Source: Lagopus muta (taxonomy: Eukaryota > Chordata > Aves > Galliformes > Phasianidae). From it: a stretch of 64,000 nt of DNA. The DNA lies in contig NC_064435.1 in assembly GCF_023343835.1 (NCBI RefSeq), positions 88,444,788 to 88,508,787 on the forward strand. Direction: 5' to 3'. Position numbers and translations under genes: made by a program. The notes below the pieces were generated by a model. The model was not told the DNA's origin. It saw only the letters and a program-made list of their open reading frames with translations, and did no database searches. Of this stretch, positions 13,501-23,308 are shown piece by piece. Position 1 is the stretch's first letter. Each line of letters begins with the position of its first letter.

Positions 13501-14659
13501 GTGTATTTTGGAATTTATGAAAGTTGTCTGTTGTGACTGTCTAACAAGGAATTTGCTGTGCAAATGGTTTTGCCTACATTAAAAATGGGCTTGGTTTACA
13601 CTTACCCAGATAAAGTCTGAAGAAATCAGTAATTGAAAACTTGAACAGATTAAAAGACTATAATAAACATATGTGTATGCATAGATATGATTACAATTGC
13701 AAGTATTATTTTATCCCTTTTGAAGATGGTTAAAAACAAACCTTTTCAGCTGTTTGTATTATCTGATCTCTTACACATTATTTACATAGTGCCTATTTAT
13801 TACTGCGTACATTTTGTGTATATGGGCATTTATATAGAGGTAAATAACTACTAGGGCTGTGCTAATTTTGTTATTTTATGATGCTTTAATTGTGTTTCAA
13901 AAGGCAAACTTTGAAAACTGGGTGTGACTAAGTACAAAATGAATGGAGATGCTTTGGATTCAGGACAGCAGACAGTTTAGCTCAGCTAATGCCTGTTTAT
14001 AGCTAGAAAGTTTTCTGGGCATCTGCAACCACCACATCACTTGTGAGGAATGTGGAGAGTAGGTGGATAAGATCCTGACTGGATGCCTTGCACTTCCTAC
14101 TGGGACCTACTAGTTGAAACCTATTGGTTCCTTTTGCCCTCAGGTAGTCACTTAAAGTAATGAGATTTCCTTTGGAAATGCTTTTTTCCCCAGACAGTCA
14201 ATAGAGAAATATGGATCTGCTCTTAAAATTCCAGATGTGTCTTCATGCTCTGTACACTGCATATGGAATCAGTGGCTCTGTTAGCCAGGCTTTCTTACGT
14301 TTCTGTCCCCTACTCAAGGCAGTTTTTGTACCTGATTGAAAACATGTATCAGCATATCTTGCATTTCAGCCCATACTTTCAGTCTAGGGTAATTTAGTGT
14401 GATAGGTGAATATTTTGCTTTGATGTCCTATCTCTTTTGTTCCCTGTTTTTAAAGTCATGAAGAAAGAAATGAAAGCAAGATATCCTGTCATTTATCAGT
14501 AGTTGGAGATGAGATCCAAAAGGAAAAGGTTTTGCTAGAGGTGTAAGCCATCCCAGCTATTTTTTTGTTCATGGATACTACTTGATTTTACGTGATTTTG
14601 AATTTAATAATATTTTTATTTGTATCTACATCATCTACTTATCAGTGAAATGCTACTAA
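10556..14659. other. Intergenic, downstream of PRL
   Basis: 4.1 kb of AT-rich sequence with small A/T runs and no repeat family, RNA gene or coding exon that I can support. It is the 3' flank of PRL. Confidence 0.6.
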
Positions 14660-14895
14660 GTGAGGAAATTAGGCAGAGAAGTTTATTCTTGTTATACAAG
14701 TGACTTACAGCATTTTAAACACAAAGATAAACGGCACTAATAGTTGCAGCCAGAATTCACACAAGCATGCCTGAAAGTTACTGATGATCCTGGTGCCGTA
14801 CAACGTGGCTCTCCATAAAGTTCGCAGTGAAAAGTGGCAAAGCAACAAGAACACCATGAGGAATGGTTGCAGTGAGTGATGCAGCCCAGAGGTAC
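14660..14895 (-). other. PRL: PRL 3' untranslated region (inferred)
   Basis: The region between the PRL stop and the first good poly(A) signal on the minus strand. Its end is set about 20 nt past AATAAA and is an inference; no transcript evidence is available. A further AATAAA at 14620-14615 could give a slightly longer form. Confidence 0.6.
14682..14687 (-). terminator. PRL: PRL poly(A) signal AATAAA
   Basis: A canonical AATAAA reads on the minus strand about 208 nt after the PRL stop codon, and is the first such hexamer downstream. The resulting mRNA of roughly 0.9-1 kb fits known avian prolactin messages. Confidence 0.75.
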
Positions 14896-15087
14896 TCAGC
14901 AATTGTTGTCATGGATTAGGCGGCACTTCAAGACTTTAAGATAGTTGTCGATTTTGTGGGAATCTCTGCGGAGGCAATGCAGCAGGTTGTAAAAAGCAAA
15001 GAGTCTGGAGTCCTCATCAGCGAGTTGCAGGGATGGAAGGCCGTCCCACTGAGAGAAAACTTCATTTCCAGCATCGCCAGAATGCAT
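14896..15087 (-). CDS. PRL: PRL exon 5, coding part
   Basis: This part encodes residues 167-229 (helix 4 and the C-terminal disulfide loop), starting MHSGDAGNE and ending IHDNNC, then TGA at 14898-14896. The acceptor is CTAG at 15091-15088. It carries C204, C221 and C229. Downstream on the minus strand is a 3' UTR of about 210-230 nt to the AATAAA at 14687-14682. The HSGDAGNE segment resembles galliform more than duck or pigeon prolactin as I remember them. Confidence 0.97.
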   Translation of the reverse strand: MHSGDAGNEVFSQWDGLPSLQLADEDSRLFAFYNLLHCLRRDSHKIDNYLKVLKCRLIHDNNC

Positions 15088-18000
15088 CTAGAGAGACATA
15101 ATCGTACTGTAAGAGATGATAATCAATCTGACTGGGTGTAGAACAGAGAATTAAGAAATATTGGCCTTGAGGAACGCTAGTTAATAGTGTACAGCTTGTA
15201 AAGTGTTTCCTGTTCTGGCTCCCTTTGTTCTGTATAGTGTTCCATATATCCTCAAGCAGATTTTGATTGAATTTCCACCAGATATTTCAGTTTATTTCCT
15301 TAATATTTGTAAGCTTAGCTGTCAGTGTTCTTAGATCTAGTTTGTTAGCAATGTCTAATGGAATTAGACTTTGCAGATAAATCAAACCTTCCTTTGTGCC
15401 TGGATTCATCAGTGGCATCTCTTTTTGGCTTCCTCCACCTTAAAGTCATTGTAAGCACTTGTTCTTAGAACTTCTTTGTGTCTCCAGCTTTGCCTCAGTG
15501 CGTCTCTTAGGTGGTCTCTCAGATACATGCAGCCTTGTAGAACGTGCTACCAGGCAAATCTCTCATTTTTGTATACCACTAAAGAAAAAACAGAAAGACA
15601 ATAAAAGCTGTGACTGATACAGTGACCTCTAATGCTAGAAAGCTGCGTGTAGGAACTTGCGTAATGAGCTAGAATCCAAGGTGAAGATTGGTTTAAGTCT
15701 TCTCTTTTGAAAGAGGCAATAATTCATTTTCTCACATCACAGAAATCTACCCTTCATAGGAGGAAGGAAATCTGTGCTTAGTGGTACTGGTGGATCTTAT
15801 TTTTCATAAGCTATGTTTTGTGAATGCATACAGCAGAATATCTGTGAAACTTCTTTCACTTAGTTTAAGCAAATGGGGAAAAAAAAAAAAAGAAATAATA
15901 AAGAAAAATAGGTCTGCAATCACTCAAAAACATGTTTGACACTAATGAATTTTCCAATCTTGTCTTCTACCTCTTTCTTCAGTAAATATTGTGAATGAGA
16001 AGGTGGTGACAGTACAACTGTAGCAGCGCTTGTCTTCTGCTGTTGTCTTGGATCCCCACCTTTTTACACCTGGATATGGGATAGAGATGTACTTGATTAC
16101 ACTGATAAATGCATTTGTGGCCTGAATGGGAGAAGGTTTCTGAGTAAAATAGACATCAAAATAAAAGAGAGAAACGATGTGTATCCCAGCAGAAGATGGT
16201 AGATACAGGGATGGTGGTGCTCTTAATGCTATTCAGTTGCTCTAAAGCAAAAGCTGGTGAACTGAGAACTTCCTATTAACATATAGCTCACTGACAGAAT
16301 GATGTATAGGAACTGCCGAGGGCCTCTTTAAAAATAAACAGGCCAGAGTTAATTTTATTCAAGAAAGCTTTTTTGATCAATTGCTGATAACAAGGAGTAT
16401 TCGACTTTGGCTTTTGTCAAACAACAGGCTTGTTTTCTAAGTCTCCAAGCATAGGGGGAACCAAGTCAGACTCATAGTTCCAAAGAACCAGTGTAGTGGA
16501 ACTGGAGACTGAACCAGACTGGTAGGACTTTGTTATTTACCATCACAATAGGCCAGACGTCCAGAACAGTCCTAAACATACTGTCCATTTCCAAAAGCTA
16601 TACACAATATCTACATGCATACAAATAGAAATAAGCTTATAAACACCCATCACTATGTGGATGTGAAAAATCACTGTGTGGATGTGGATGTTTTTCACTA
16701 TGTGAAAAAACACAGACACATGCTTCACAAATTTGAAAATCAAAAATGCCCAAAGATGGAATGAAGGTTTCCAGTTCTGATGATCACACCTTCTCTTGCA
16801 GCAGGACTGAGAATTATGTTGTTTTATGCTGTACAATCGCATCATGTTCTCTTTTTAGAAATCACAAGAGGGCAGAAAAAGTTATAGCTGAATCTGAGAA
16901 CTTTTCAGCTATCTTATCTCCCTTCCCCCCCCCCCCCCCCCCTCCGCCCCCCCTTCTTGTGTACTGTTCTCTTTCCTCTTCCAAGTAGAGAGATCCAGTC
17001 ACTGCACATGGCTTCTTTACATCAATAGACTGTAAGGACTGTAAGGACCTAATACTTACCCGCCCAACTATTTTCTCCATTCCTTCTAGAAGCCTCTTGT
17101 TTTGCTCCTCAATCTCTACAGCCTTCCAGAGGATGGTATCTGGAGCTTCTTTGATTCTTTGCACTTCAGAGGCCAGATGGATCAGGGGATCATTCCAGGA
17201 ACGCAGCACTCCCAGTATCAAATTCAGTAGCTCTTCATGCTGGTTATCCATGTTAAGAAAAGGTAGTTAAAATAGGAAGGCTATATGCTGGCAGCATTAG
17301 GAGGCAACTAAAGCAATGTCCTCAAATGCAGAAATTTGGGAATTTACTCCATTGACTGCTCCCTGCAGCCCTATCTTAGATATCTCAGTGCAATTTTTGA
17401 TATATGTCGCTGTTGTTATTGTGTGCAATATTAGTACAGTTACAGTAATTGTATGGAAAATATCTATAAACCCTCTCCACTTTACAAACTAGTAGGCAGA
17501 ACTATATTTCATGTCTCTGCCAAAACAAAACAAAACAAAACAAAACCCTGGAAAAAAAAAGTGAAAAATTTTATCTGATTTTAATGAACAATTTATAATC
17601 CAACGATTTTCATTTATTTTAGTATGGAATGGAAAATGGAAATTATTGTTAACCACTAAATAGCTTTTATTACTTCTGCATAACTCATCTGCCTTCCCCT
17701 TTGAACAACGGTGCTTCTAGCAATAGCTCTCTGATTTTGAAAATTGTTCTTCCTTGTGGGCAAATGAAAATTCATAAAGCTTATGGTTATGGTAATGTTC
17801 AACCATTTTTTCTTTGCTGGATACTCTGCATCTGAACACAACCAGACTTTTTATATACCCAGATGGTTATACTGGCACTGCAAGGCTGTTACTGCTGTGA
17901 AACTGATAAAAATTTCTCCCTGAAACATTCACATTCATACACCTGTGCTTACTTTTTTTTTTTCCTCCAGGGTATTTTCAAATTTTATCTGTGAGCATAG

Positions 18001-20072
18001 GCTGAACAAGACTATCTTCATTTTTAAGTCTGTCATTATTTAATTGACGTACGTACAGGTTTCTCTTTGCAAGTAGTTTGCAGTATTTTACACTAAGGTC
18101 TCTGTCTTTGAATGATGATGTGACCATTTTTGCCTTCTGTTAACTGCAAAAATATGTATTTAGCATTTTCTAGGTAATGTCAGTGTCTTCAGTTCCAGTA
18201 AACCATTTTCCTTTGCCTACATACAATATTCACTATATCGCCAATGTATTTTTATGTTTGTTACACTTGTATATAAAGTGTTTTAAAATAATGTTCAGAG
18301 CTTGTAGCATTCTGAATACTGTAGAAGCACAATAACTGGCTTTGCTCCATGAGGTTAGGTTGTAATTGGAAGTAAGATGCAATGTCTGAAAGCAACATAC
18401 AGAAAAATGAGTCACTGGTCTTGTATATTCTGTATAGTCTGAAACTTAACATCTGCAGATGTCTTGGCTTTTTGGAGGTTTCCTCTTTCTGGCTTTATTT
18501 CATTCTAAAAAATCTGACTTCCCTCTCTCTCTGCCTGCTCCCTCTCTAGTCTTTTTCCTCCCTCTTTTTTTTCCCCACACTTCATCTCATAGTCGTTGGC
18601 ATTAGATGTAGGACTTACGTGAATCTGCTGTGCTTGCTCCTTATCTTCAGGAGTGGTTAAGGAGGAAGTGTGGCAGCCATTAACAGCTTTTGTAATGAAA
18701 CCCCGACCCTGAGCATAGCGTTCATCCTGCAGATCATAAAGGAGAGGTATTTTTGATATAAATAAGAGCTGCAATTCAAACACTATACTAACCTATTGTT
18801 GTTCCATTGCTTTTGGCCACAAGTTGCACCAGAGGAGGCTTAGGTTGGGTATCAGGAAAAACTGCTTTACAGAAAGGGTTGTGAAGCACTGGAATAGGCT
18901 GCCCAAGGAGGTGGTTGAGTCACCATCCCTGGATGTGTTTAAAAACCATTTGGATGTGGTGCTCAGGGACATGATTTAGCAGAGGGTTGTTAGTTGGGGT
19001 ACTATGGTTAAGTTCTGGTTGGACTCAATGATCTTGAAGGTCTTTTCCTACCTGAGCGATTCTGTGATTCTGTGATTCTATCACTACTTTTATTCTGTAA
19101 AGGTCAGAAGTTTCAGGTGAGTATTTATAGTTAAAGAAACACAAACTTGTTTCATACATAACGAATGATAGGAAAGTTGTATCTTTTACTAGAATGTTGG
19201 GGATCTTAGCAATGGCCAGCACTGTAAGCCACCTTTAGGACTATATTATGAAAGCATAATACACCTGGAGGCGTTCAAGCTCAGGTTGGATGAGGCCTTG
19301 GGCAGCCTGATCTAGTGGTTGGCAGCCCTGCCCATAGCAGTGGGGTCAGAGTCTGATGATCTTTAAGATCCCTTCTCACCTAAGCCATTCTATGATTCTA
19401 TGATCCCTGTCTATGCCGCAGTCATATTTGTTTACGTACTTAAAAGTTTCATATATGAATATGTTTGTGCTCAACAAATACTGAACTGGATTTTGCATGT
19501 TCTCACTCTCAGGAAAATTGAAAGTACTTACAAATTCATTGAACATTTCTGAAGAGAGGAAGTGTATGTAGTGCGAAAGTTTAACTGCCCGATCAAAAAG
19601 CTCCCCAAGGGAAACTTGGCAGTTGGCAGATCCACTGGAGCAGATTGGCAAGGAGGTCACTCCTTCCTTGGTCAGAAGCATGTTGGACACCAGAAGAACC
19701 GCCAGCAACAAACCTGTTCAGGTTTGGAACAAACCAAAATGGGAACATATTGACGCAAGCAAGCATTTGGAAATAGCTGTCAGAGGCAAATGATCAGCAT
19801 GCAGGGATGTTGGCTTTGCTCAGCCACATGGCTCAGAGTATCCGATGTGCTGACTCTTGAAAATAAACAGAAGATGAAAGCACTGTCCTTAGATTATTCT
19901 TTCTACCCTCCATCATCCTACCTGTACAGCAGAACTTTCTACAGAGTTTGAGGAGACATGGTAACCTGTGTTACGGTACAGTGTATTCCAAAATCTCTAT
20001 CTATTGTGCTTGACTTTATTATGTAATGATAAATGAAAGAAAGAAAAACAAACTTCTTTAGAAAGTAGATTA

Positions 20073-20104
<32 letters not shown>

Positions 20105-21239
20105 TTTTTTTGCTTTGGTTTTCTCTCTTCCTCCCACAGGTCCTTTCCTTCTTTGCAAACATTTGGAATTCAAATTAATTTTGTGGGAAGGCGGTTAGGT
20201 CACTTTTTAAAGGTTTTGATTGTCCTGGGAGTTCTTTCAGAAGACTTCCAGCATTTGTGCTGCTTTGCTATTTAGAATTTAACCCTAAATTACCTACTAC
20301 TAGAGAGAACAGGCAATATTCAACTTTTCTCCTGAACTTCTGAAACTGATACAAGGGCCTTCTCATTACCTAAGAGACAGAACTTCATCTGCTAAAAAGT
20401 TTTAATAATAACAGTGTCAAGTTTTCAATTCAGCAAAACAAAATATGCAGAGAAAAACAATAGAAAACTTTAAAAGCAAATATTTGGTAAATGGGTGTAA
20501 TTATTCAAAGAATACCGTTTTGTGCTCTGAGTTTTGGTTCTCAAAATTGACCTGCTACATGCATTGGTTCACTATATTCACTCTCAAGTCAAAGTTCAAA
20601 TATACTCTATAAATCACGAGAACTGTCCCTCATGCTATCACATGATGGATTTCTTTCTAGCTCTCAGTTCAAGAAATGTGTGCCCATTTACACAATATTG
20701 AAGTAAAATATTCTCCTCCTCCATGAATGATCTCCTCCGGTTAGAACAGTGTTCTGGGGAATTATTCTATGAACAAGAAAACTCAAGACTTGTTGGCTTA
20801 GAAAGTTAAAAGTGATTATGAAATCATTTACTTCAAAATGATCCAATTGCTTCTGTACTCTGTGGATGATGACTTTAAGTCATTGCCTTCTGACCAGTGT
20901 TGTGAGTAGTGGAGCAGTTAGAGTCCAGTCTTTTGTGTGCGTGTATCAGATCCTTCAAGTCAATTTTCTGTGACACTGCTTAGTTCAAAGGTAATCCAAG
21001 AGACCAAAGACTGAATAAAGGGAGGATCAAGCTCCCTTCTAGTTCCAAGGACTGAACACTAAAATTTGAGGAGGAGGCAAGCTTCACCACTATTGGAAAA
21101 CAGAGAGGCTGGAAAAACTTAGTTTCTAGAATTGTTTTCCTTCAGCTTCTTCTTAATTCAGTCAAAACCTGAACATAGGAGTTATCAGACAGTGAATAGC
21201 AAAAGTCTTACCTTTCAATGAAGCCCCTGTGTTGCTCAT
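14896..21239 (-). CDS. PRL: Prolactin precursor, five coding exons (whole coding span)
   Basis: Prolactin is a secreted pituitary four-helix-bundle cytokine hormone that acts through the prolactin receptor; in birds it drives broodiness, incubation and crop or brood-patch responses. Exons at 21212-21239, 19532-19713, 18619-18726, 17060-17239 and 14896-15087 total 690 nt, giving 229 residues plus a TGA stop, the usual avian length. Residues 1-30 form a signal peptide ending VTS, and the mature chain starts LPIC. Cysteines fall at precursor positions 34, 41, 88, 204, 221 and 229, matching the three conserved disulfides (mature 4-11, 58-174, 191-199). All introns are GT-AG (1498, 805, 1379 and 1972 bp). 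The joined protein has no classical N-X-S/T glycosylation sequon. Residue 167, first codon of exon 5, is Met where I recall Val in other birds. The reading frame is intact, so this should be a functional gene. Identification is from remembered family sequence, but the exon structure and cysteine pattern leave little doubt. Confidence 0.97.
15088..17059 (-). other. PRL: PRL intron 4
   Basis: 1972-bp intron, the longest of the gene, phase 0. Apart from the G-rich run near its 5' end and a short A12-like run near 15880, I see no repeat or coding segment inside it. Confidence 0.9.
16925..16953 (-). repeat. G-run in PRL intron 4 (C18 on plus strand)
   Basis: 18 consecutive C on the plus strand, then TCCG and eight more C. 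In the PRL transcript this reads as two long G runs starting about 107 nt after the exon 4 donor, so it could form a G-quadruplex or bind G-run splicing factors. Confidence 0.9.
17060..17239 (-). CDS. PRL: PRL exon 4
   Basis: This 180-nt exon encodes residues 107-166, beginning [10 protein letters not shown] and ending MEKIVGR, and covers helices 2 and 3 of the bundle. The acceptor is CCAG at 17243-17240 and the donor is CGG|GTAAGT with GT at 17059-17058. The open frame continues past the donor into the intron until a stop, which explains the longer open frame seen here. Confidence 0.97.
17240..18618 (-). other. PRL: PRL intron 3
   Basis: 1379-bp intron, phase 0. Its first 100 nt in the sense direction (18618-18520) are dominated by purines, and a (CAAAA)n repeat lies at 17521-17546. 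No interspersed element recognised. Confidence 0.9.
17521..17546 (+). repeat. (CAAAA)n short tandem repeat
   Basis: Five exact CAAAA copies in PRL intron 3, about 280 bp upstream (sense direction) of the exon 4 acceptor. Confidence 0.9.
18619..18726 (-). CDS. PRL: PRL exon 3
   Basis: This 108-nt exon encodes residues 71-106, from [10 protein letters not shown] to EQAQQIH, and contains C88 (mature C58), which pairs with C204. The acceptor is GCAG just before 18726 and the donor is GTAAGT from 18618. Exon length and phase 0 at both ends match vertebrate prolactins. The intron just downstream (sense direction) is strongly polypurine. Confidence 0.97.
18822..19081 (+). mobile_element. CR1 LINE 3' end in PRL intron 2
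   Basis: A 5'-truncated CR1 with typical 3' UTR phrases (AGGAGGCTTAGGTTGGG, GGAATAGGCTGCCCAAGG, GGACTCAATGATCTTGAAGG) ending in tandem ATTCTGTG/ATTCTA octamers. It is antisense to PRL. The sequence is diverged enough to be an old copy. Confidence 0.9.
19260..19405 (+). mobile_element. Second CR1 3' end in PRL intron 2
   Basis: A short CR1 tail (GGAGGCGTTCAAGCTCAGG ... ATTCTATGATTCTATGAT). It has the same orientation as the CR1 at 18822 and is separated from it by about 180 bp. It ends 127 bp before the exon 2 donor. Confidence 0.88.
19532..19713 (-). CDS. PRL: PRL exon 2
   Basis: This 182-nt exon runs from the acceptor CAG at 19716-19714 to the donor GTAAGT starting at 19531. It encodes residues 10-70: the hydrophobic core of the signal peptide ([13 protein letters not shown]), the cleavage region EGVTS|LPIC, the first two cysteines of the small N-terminal loop (C34, C41), and helix 1 through NEF. 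The codon phase at both ends agrees with the neighbouring exons. Confidence 0.97.
19714..21211 (-). other. PRL: PRL intron 1
   Basis: 1498-bp intron, GT-AG, phase 1. It contains a pyrimidine-rich microsatellite at 20072-20111 and otherwise no interspersed repeat that I recognise. Avian prolactin intron 1 has no known second gene, and no coding exon was seen inside it. Confidence 0.9.
20072..20111. repeat. (CT)n microsatellite with T run in PRL intron 1
   Basis: About 38 nt of near-perfect CT repeat, interrupted once by TT, running into ten T. In the sense direction of PRL it is a GA-rich purine tract. Confidence 0.9.
21212..21239 (-). CDS. PRL: PRL coding exon 1
   Basis: This 28-nt coding part starts with ATG at 21239-21237 in a good initiation context (A at -3) and encodes MSNTGASLK plus the first base of Gly10. 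The donor is G|GTAAG at 21211-21210. The phase-1 junction pairs with the GT that opens exon 2 to make a Gly codon. The ATG lies about 55 nt downstream of the inferred transcription start. Confidence 0.95.
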
Positions 21240-21296
21240 GGTAGGGATTCTCTGTGATGACTTGCTCTACCAGAAAGAAGTCTCAACACCTGCTCT
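21240..21296 (-). other. PRL: PRL 5' untranslated region (inferred)
   Basis: The stretch from about 25-30 nt after the TATA box to the ATG. It contains no upstream ATG that would compete with the annotated start. The exact start site is inferred from TATA spacing. Confidence 0.6.
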
Positions 21297-21314
21297 TACT
21301 TTCTGCATGTCAGA

Positions 21315-21322
21315 TTTATATA
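21315..21322 (-). promoter_or_regulatory. PRL: PRL TATA box
   Basis: On the minus strand TATATAAAT lies about 80 nt before the PRL ATG, placing transcription start near 21290-21296. It is the only strong TATA element near exon 1 and sits where the pituitary-type prolactin promoter has its TATA. Confidence 0.85.
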
Positions 21323-21338
21323 CACCATCCGGGGTCCA

Positions 21339-21353
21339 GTTTGCATACATTCA
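21339..21353 (-). promoter_or_regulatory. PRL: Proximal POU/Pit-1-like site of PRL
   Basis: On the minus strand TGAATGTATGCAAAC combines a Pit-1-like TGAATGTAT core with an octamer-like ATGCAAA, about 47-61 nt upstream of the inferred start. Pit-1 (POU1F1) is the established activator of vertebrate prolactin promoters. Binding here is an inference from sequence. Confidence 0.55.
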
Positions 21354-21408
21354 GCAGGTTGTGGAGTTTACCTCGGTAATTACAAACATCAAATTGCCTC
21401 TCTTCCAC

Positions 21409-21419
21409 ATTCATATTCA
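21409..21419 (-). promoter_or_regulatory. PRL: Distal Pit-1-like site of PRL
   Basis: On the minus strand TGAATATGAAT is a close match to the AT-rich Pit-1 recognition pattern, at about -117 to -127 from the inferred start. It sits immediately next to the long A tract at 21428-21452. Confidence 0.6.
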
Positions 21420-21427
21420 ATACTTGC

Positions 21428-21452
21428 TTTTTTTTTTTTTTTTTTTTTTTTT
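21428..21452. repeat. T25 homopolymer in the PRL promoter
   Basis: 25 consecutive T on the plus strand, that is A25 in the sense direction of PRL, followed by AAG and ten A. It lies within about 10 bp of the distal Pit-1-like site. Its length is expected to vary between individuals and may be imprecise in the assembly. Confidence 0.95.
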
Positions 21453-22486
21453 AAGAAAAAAAAAACAACTGTGAGTGCAAATTTCATTAACAATTTCAGT
21501 TGTGGGATGCTGAGTATGGCTGGATGAAGAGAAAGCCAAAATTTTGCCTTGAATTAGTTGCAAATGCCACTGATCCTTGAAAGATCCAGTTGTCAATTCT
21601 GAGACTGTTCTCCTCTATGTTTATAAAATGTTGTTCTCCCTGCCCGCAGATATCTTCTGTTTCTTCCTTGTCACTTCACCCTCCAATGTTAAAATTCTAG
21701 CTATTTCTGGAAAGGAAACAATGCAATTTCTACAGTAAGAGAAACAACAGGAATTGTACTGAAGTTGATCCAGAGCATGTGAATGGAGGCTTCTGGAAAG
21801 ACAGGTCATTATTATACGTAGTGTTACAGATACAGCATTCTGTGTGTTTGTCTCCATACAGCTAAAAAGGATATTATATACCAACGGATCATGATATAAC
21901 TGGTATTAAGGATAAGTTGAGAAATAGGGACAGTTGTCATTTAAAAAGTAATAATTTGTAACAACAAAGAGGAAGAATTTGTATGCTTACTGTTTAATCA
22001 TAAACATTTTGTAATTAAATCAGCATTATTTTAAAAGCTCCTGAACCATGAAATCATTTTCTATATATGAAAATTCTTTGCGTAAAAGATGTTCATGTCC
22101 ACCATAATCACAGTATATGCTGTCGTAATCAGTGGAATCTGATTCCTGATCTAATGTGTCTGTGGTAATCTGCAACCTAGCTTCAGCAGGTTGGCCCTGT
22201 TTTCTTGTTGTGTGAGGTTCATCTGCACGAATATGTTAGCAAATGCGTAATCTCTCATCTGTTTCTCAGATGCATTTATCCACGAAAAGACCTTCTAAAT
22301 TAGATGATCATAATGAATAAGGTATACAGTGTTAATGAATTTTCTTGCCTCTAGACAACTTGTTCTGTACATGTGGAACAGGTATGTGTATAATCCTGAA
22401 TCTCCCATTATTTCGTAACTATGGCTGTGCTTTTTGAAGCAGTAATAAACAAAACCCACCAGACGTTTTCCTGTGTTACTGTGATG
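21453..22486. other. PRL 5' flanking region
   Basis: About 1 kb of non-repetitive sequence between the promoter A tract and the first upstream CR1. It should hold further upstream regulatory sites of PRL, but I can name none with confidence. Confidence 0.55.
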
Positions 22487-22558
22487 CTTTGGCAGGGTGG
22501 TCGGACTAGATGATCTCTGGAAGTTCCTTCCAACTCCTACAATTCTGTGATTCTATGA
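22487..22558 (+). mobile_element. CR1 LINE 3' tail
   Basis: A short CR1 end: GGACTAGATGATCTCTGG, CCTTCCAACTCC and ATTCTGTGATTCTATG. Confidence 0.85.
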
Positions 22559-22596
22559 AAGGAGAAAAAAGGTAGACCTTTCTTACTGCTTGTGTT

Positions 22597-23308
22597 AGTA
22601 CAGGTTGGGGGCTGACCTGCTGGAAAGGAACTCTGCTGAGAAGACCTAGATGTCCTGGTAGGCAACAGGTTGACCATGGACTAGCAGTGTGCCCTTGTGG
22701 CCAACAAGGCCGGTGGTATCTTGAGATGCATTAAAAAGAATGTGGTTGGCAGGTTCAGGGAGGTGACTTTCCCTCTCTACTCTGCCCTGATGAGGCCATA
22801 TCTTGAGTACTGTGCTCAGTTCTGGGCCCCCCACTGTAAGAAAATCAGGGAACTACTGGAAAGAGTTCAGTGGGAGACCACAAATATGACTGGGGGCCTG
22901 GAGCATCTCCCTTATGAGGAAAGGATGAGAGACCTGGGGTCACACAACCTGGAGAAGATTGAGTGGATCTCATCAATGCTTATAGATATCTAAAGGGATG
23001 AGAATGGGTCCAGGCTCTTTTTGTTGGTGCCAAGTGACAGAACAAGGGGCAATGGGCATAGTCTTAGACATAAGTCTAGACATAGACACAGGAAGTTCCA
23101 TATGAACATTAGAAAAAACTTTACTTTTAGGGTGACAGAGCACTGGAACAAGCTGCCCAGAGAGATTGTTGAGTCTCCTCTGGAGATACTCAAAATCTGC
23201 CTGGACAGTTTCCTGTACAGCCTACTATAGGGAACCTGCATCAGCATGGGACTTTAGACTCGGTGACCTCCAGGATGTGCCTTCCAACCCCTATGATTCT
23301 ATGATTCA
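22597..23308 (+). mobile_element. CR1 LINE, C-terminal ORF2 and 3' UTR
   Basis: A 5'-truncated CR1 starting in the C-terminal part of ORF2 (SAEKT, then Q-F-W-A-P-H-C in the 22697-22993 frame) and running to ATTCTATGATTCA at the end. The ORF2 part contains several stops. It lies 1.3-2 kb upstream of the PRL start, antisense to PRL. Confidence 0.9.
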
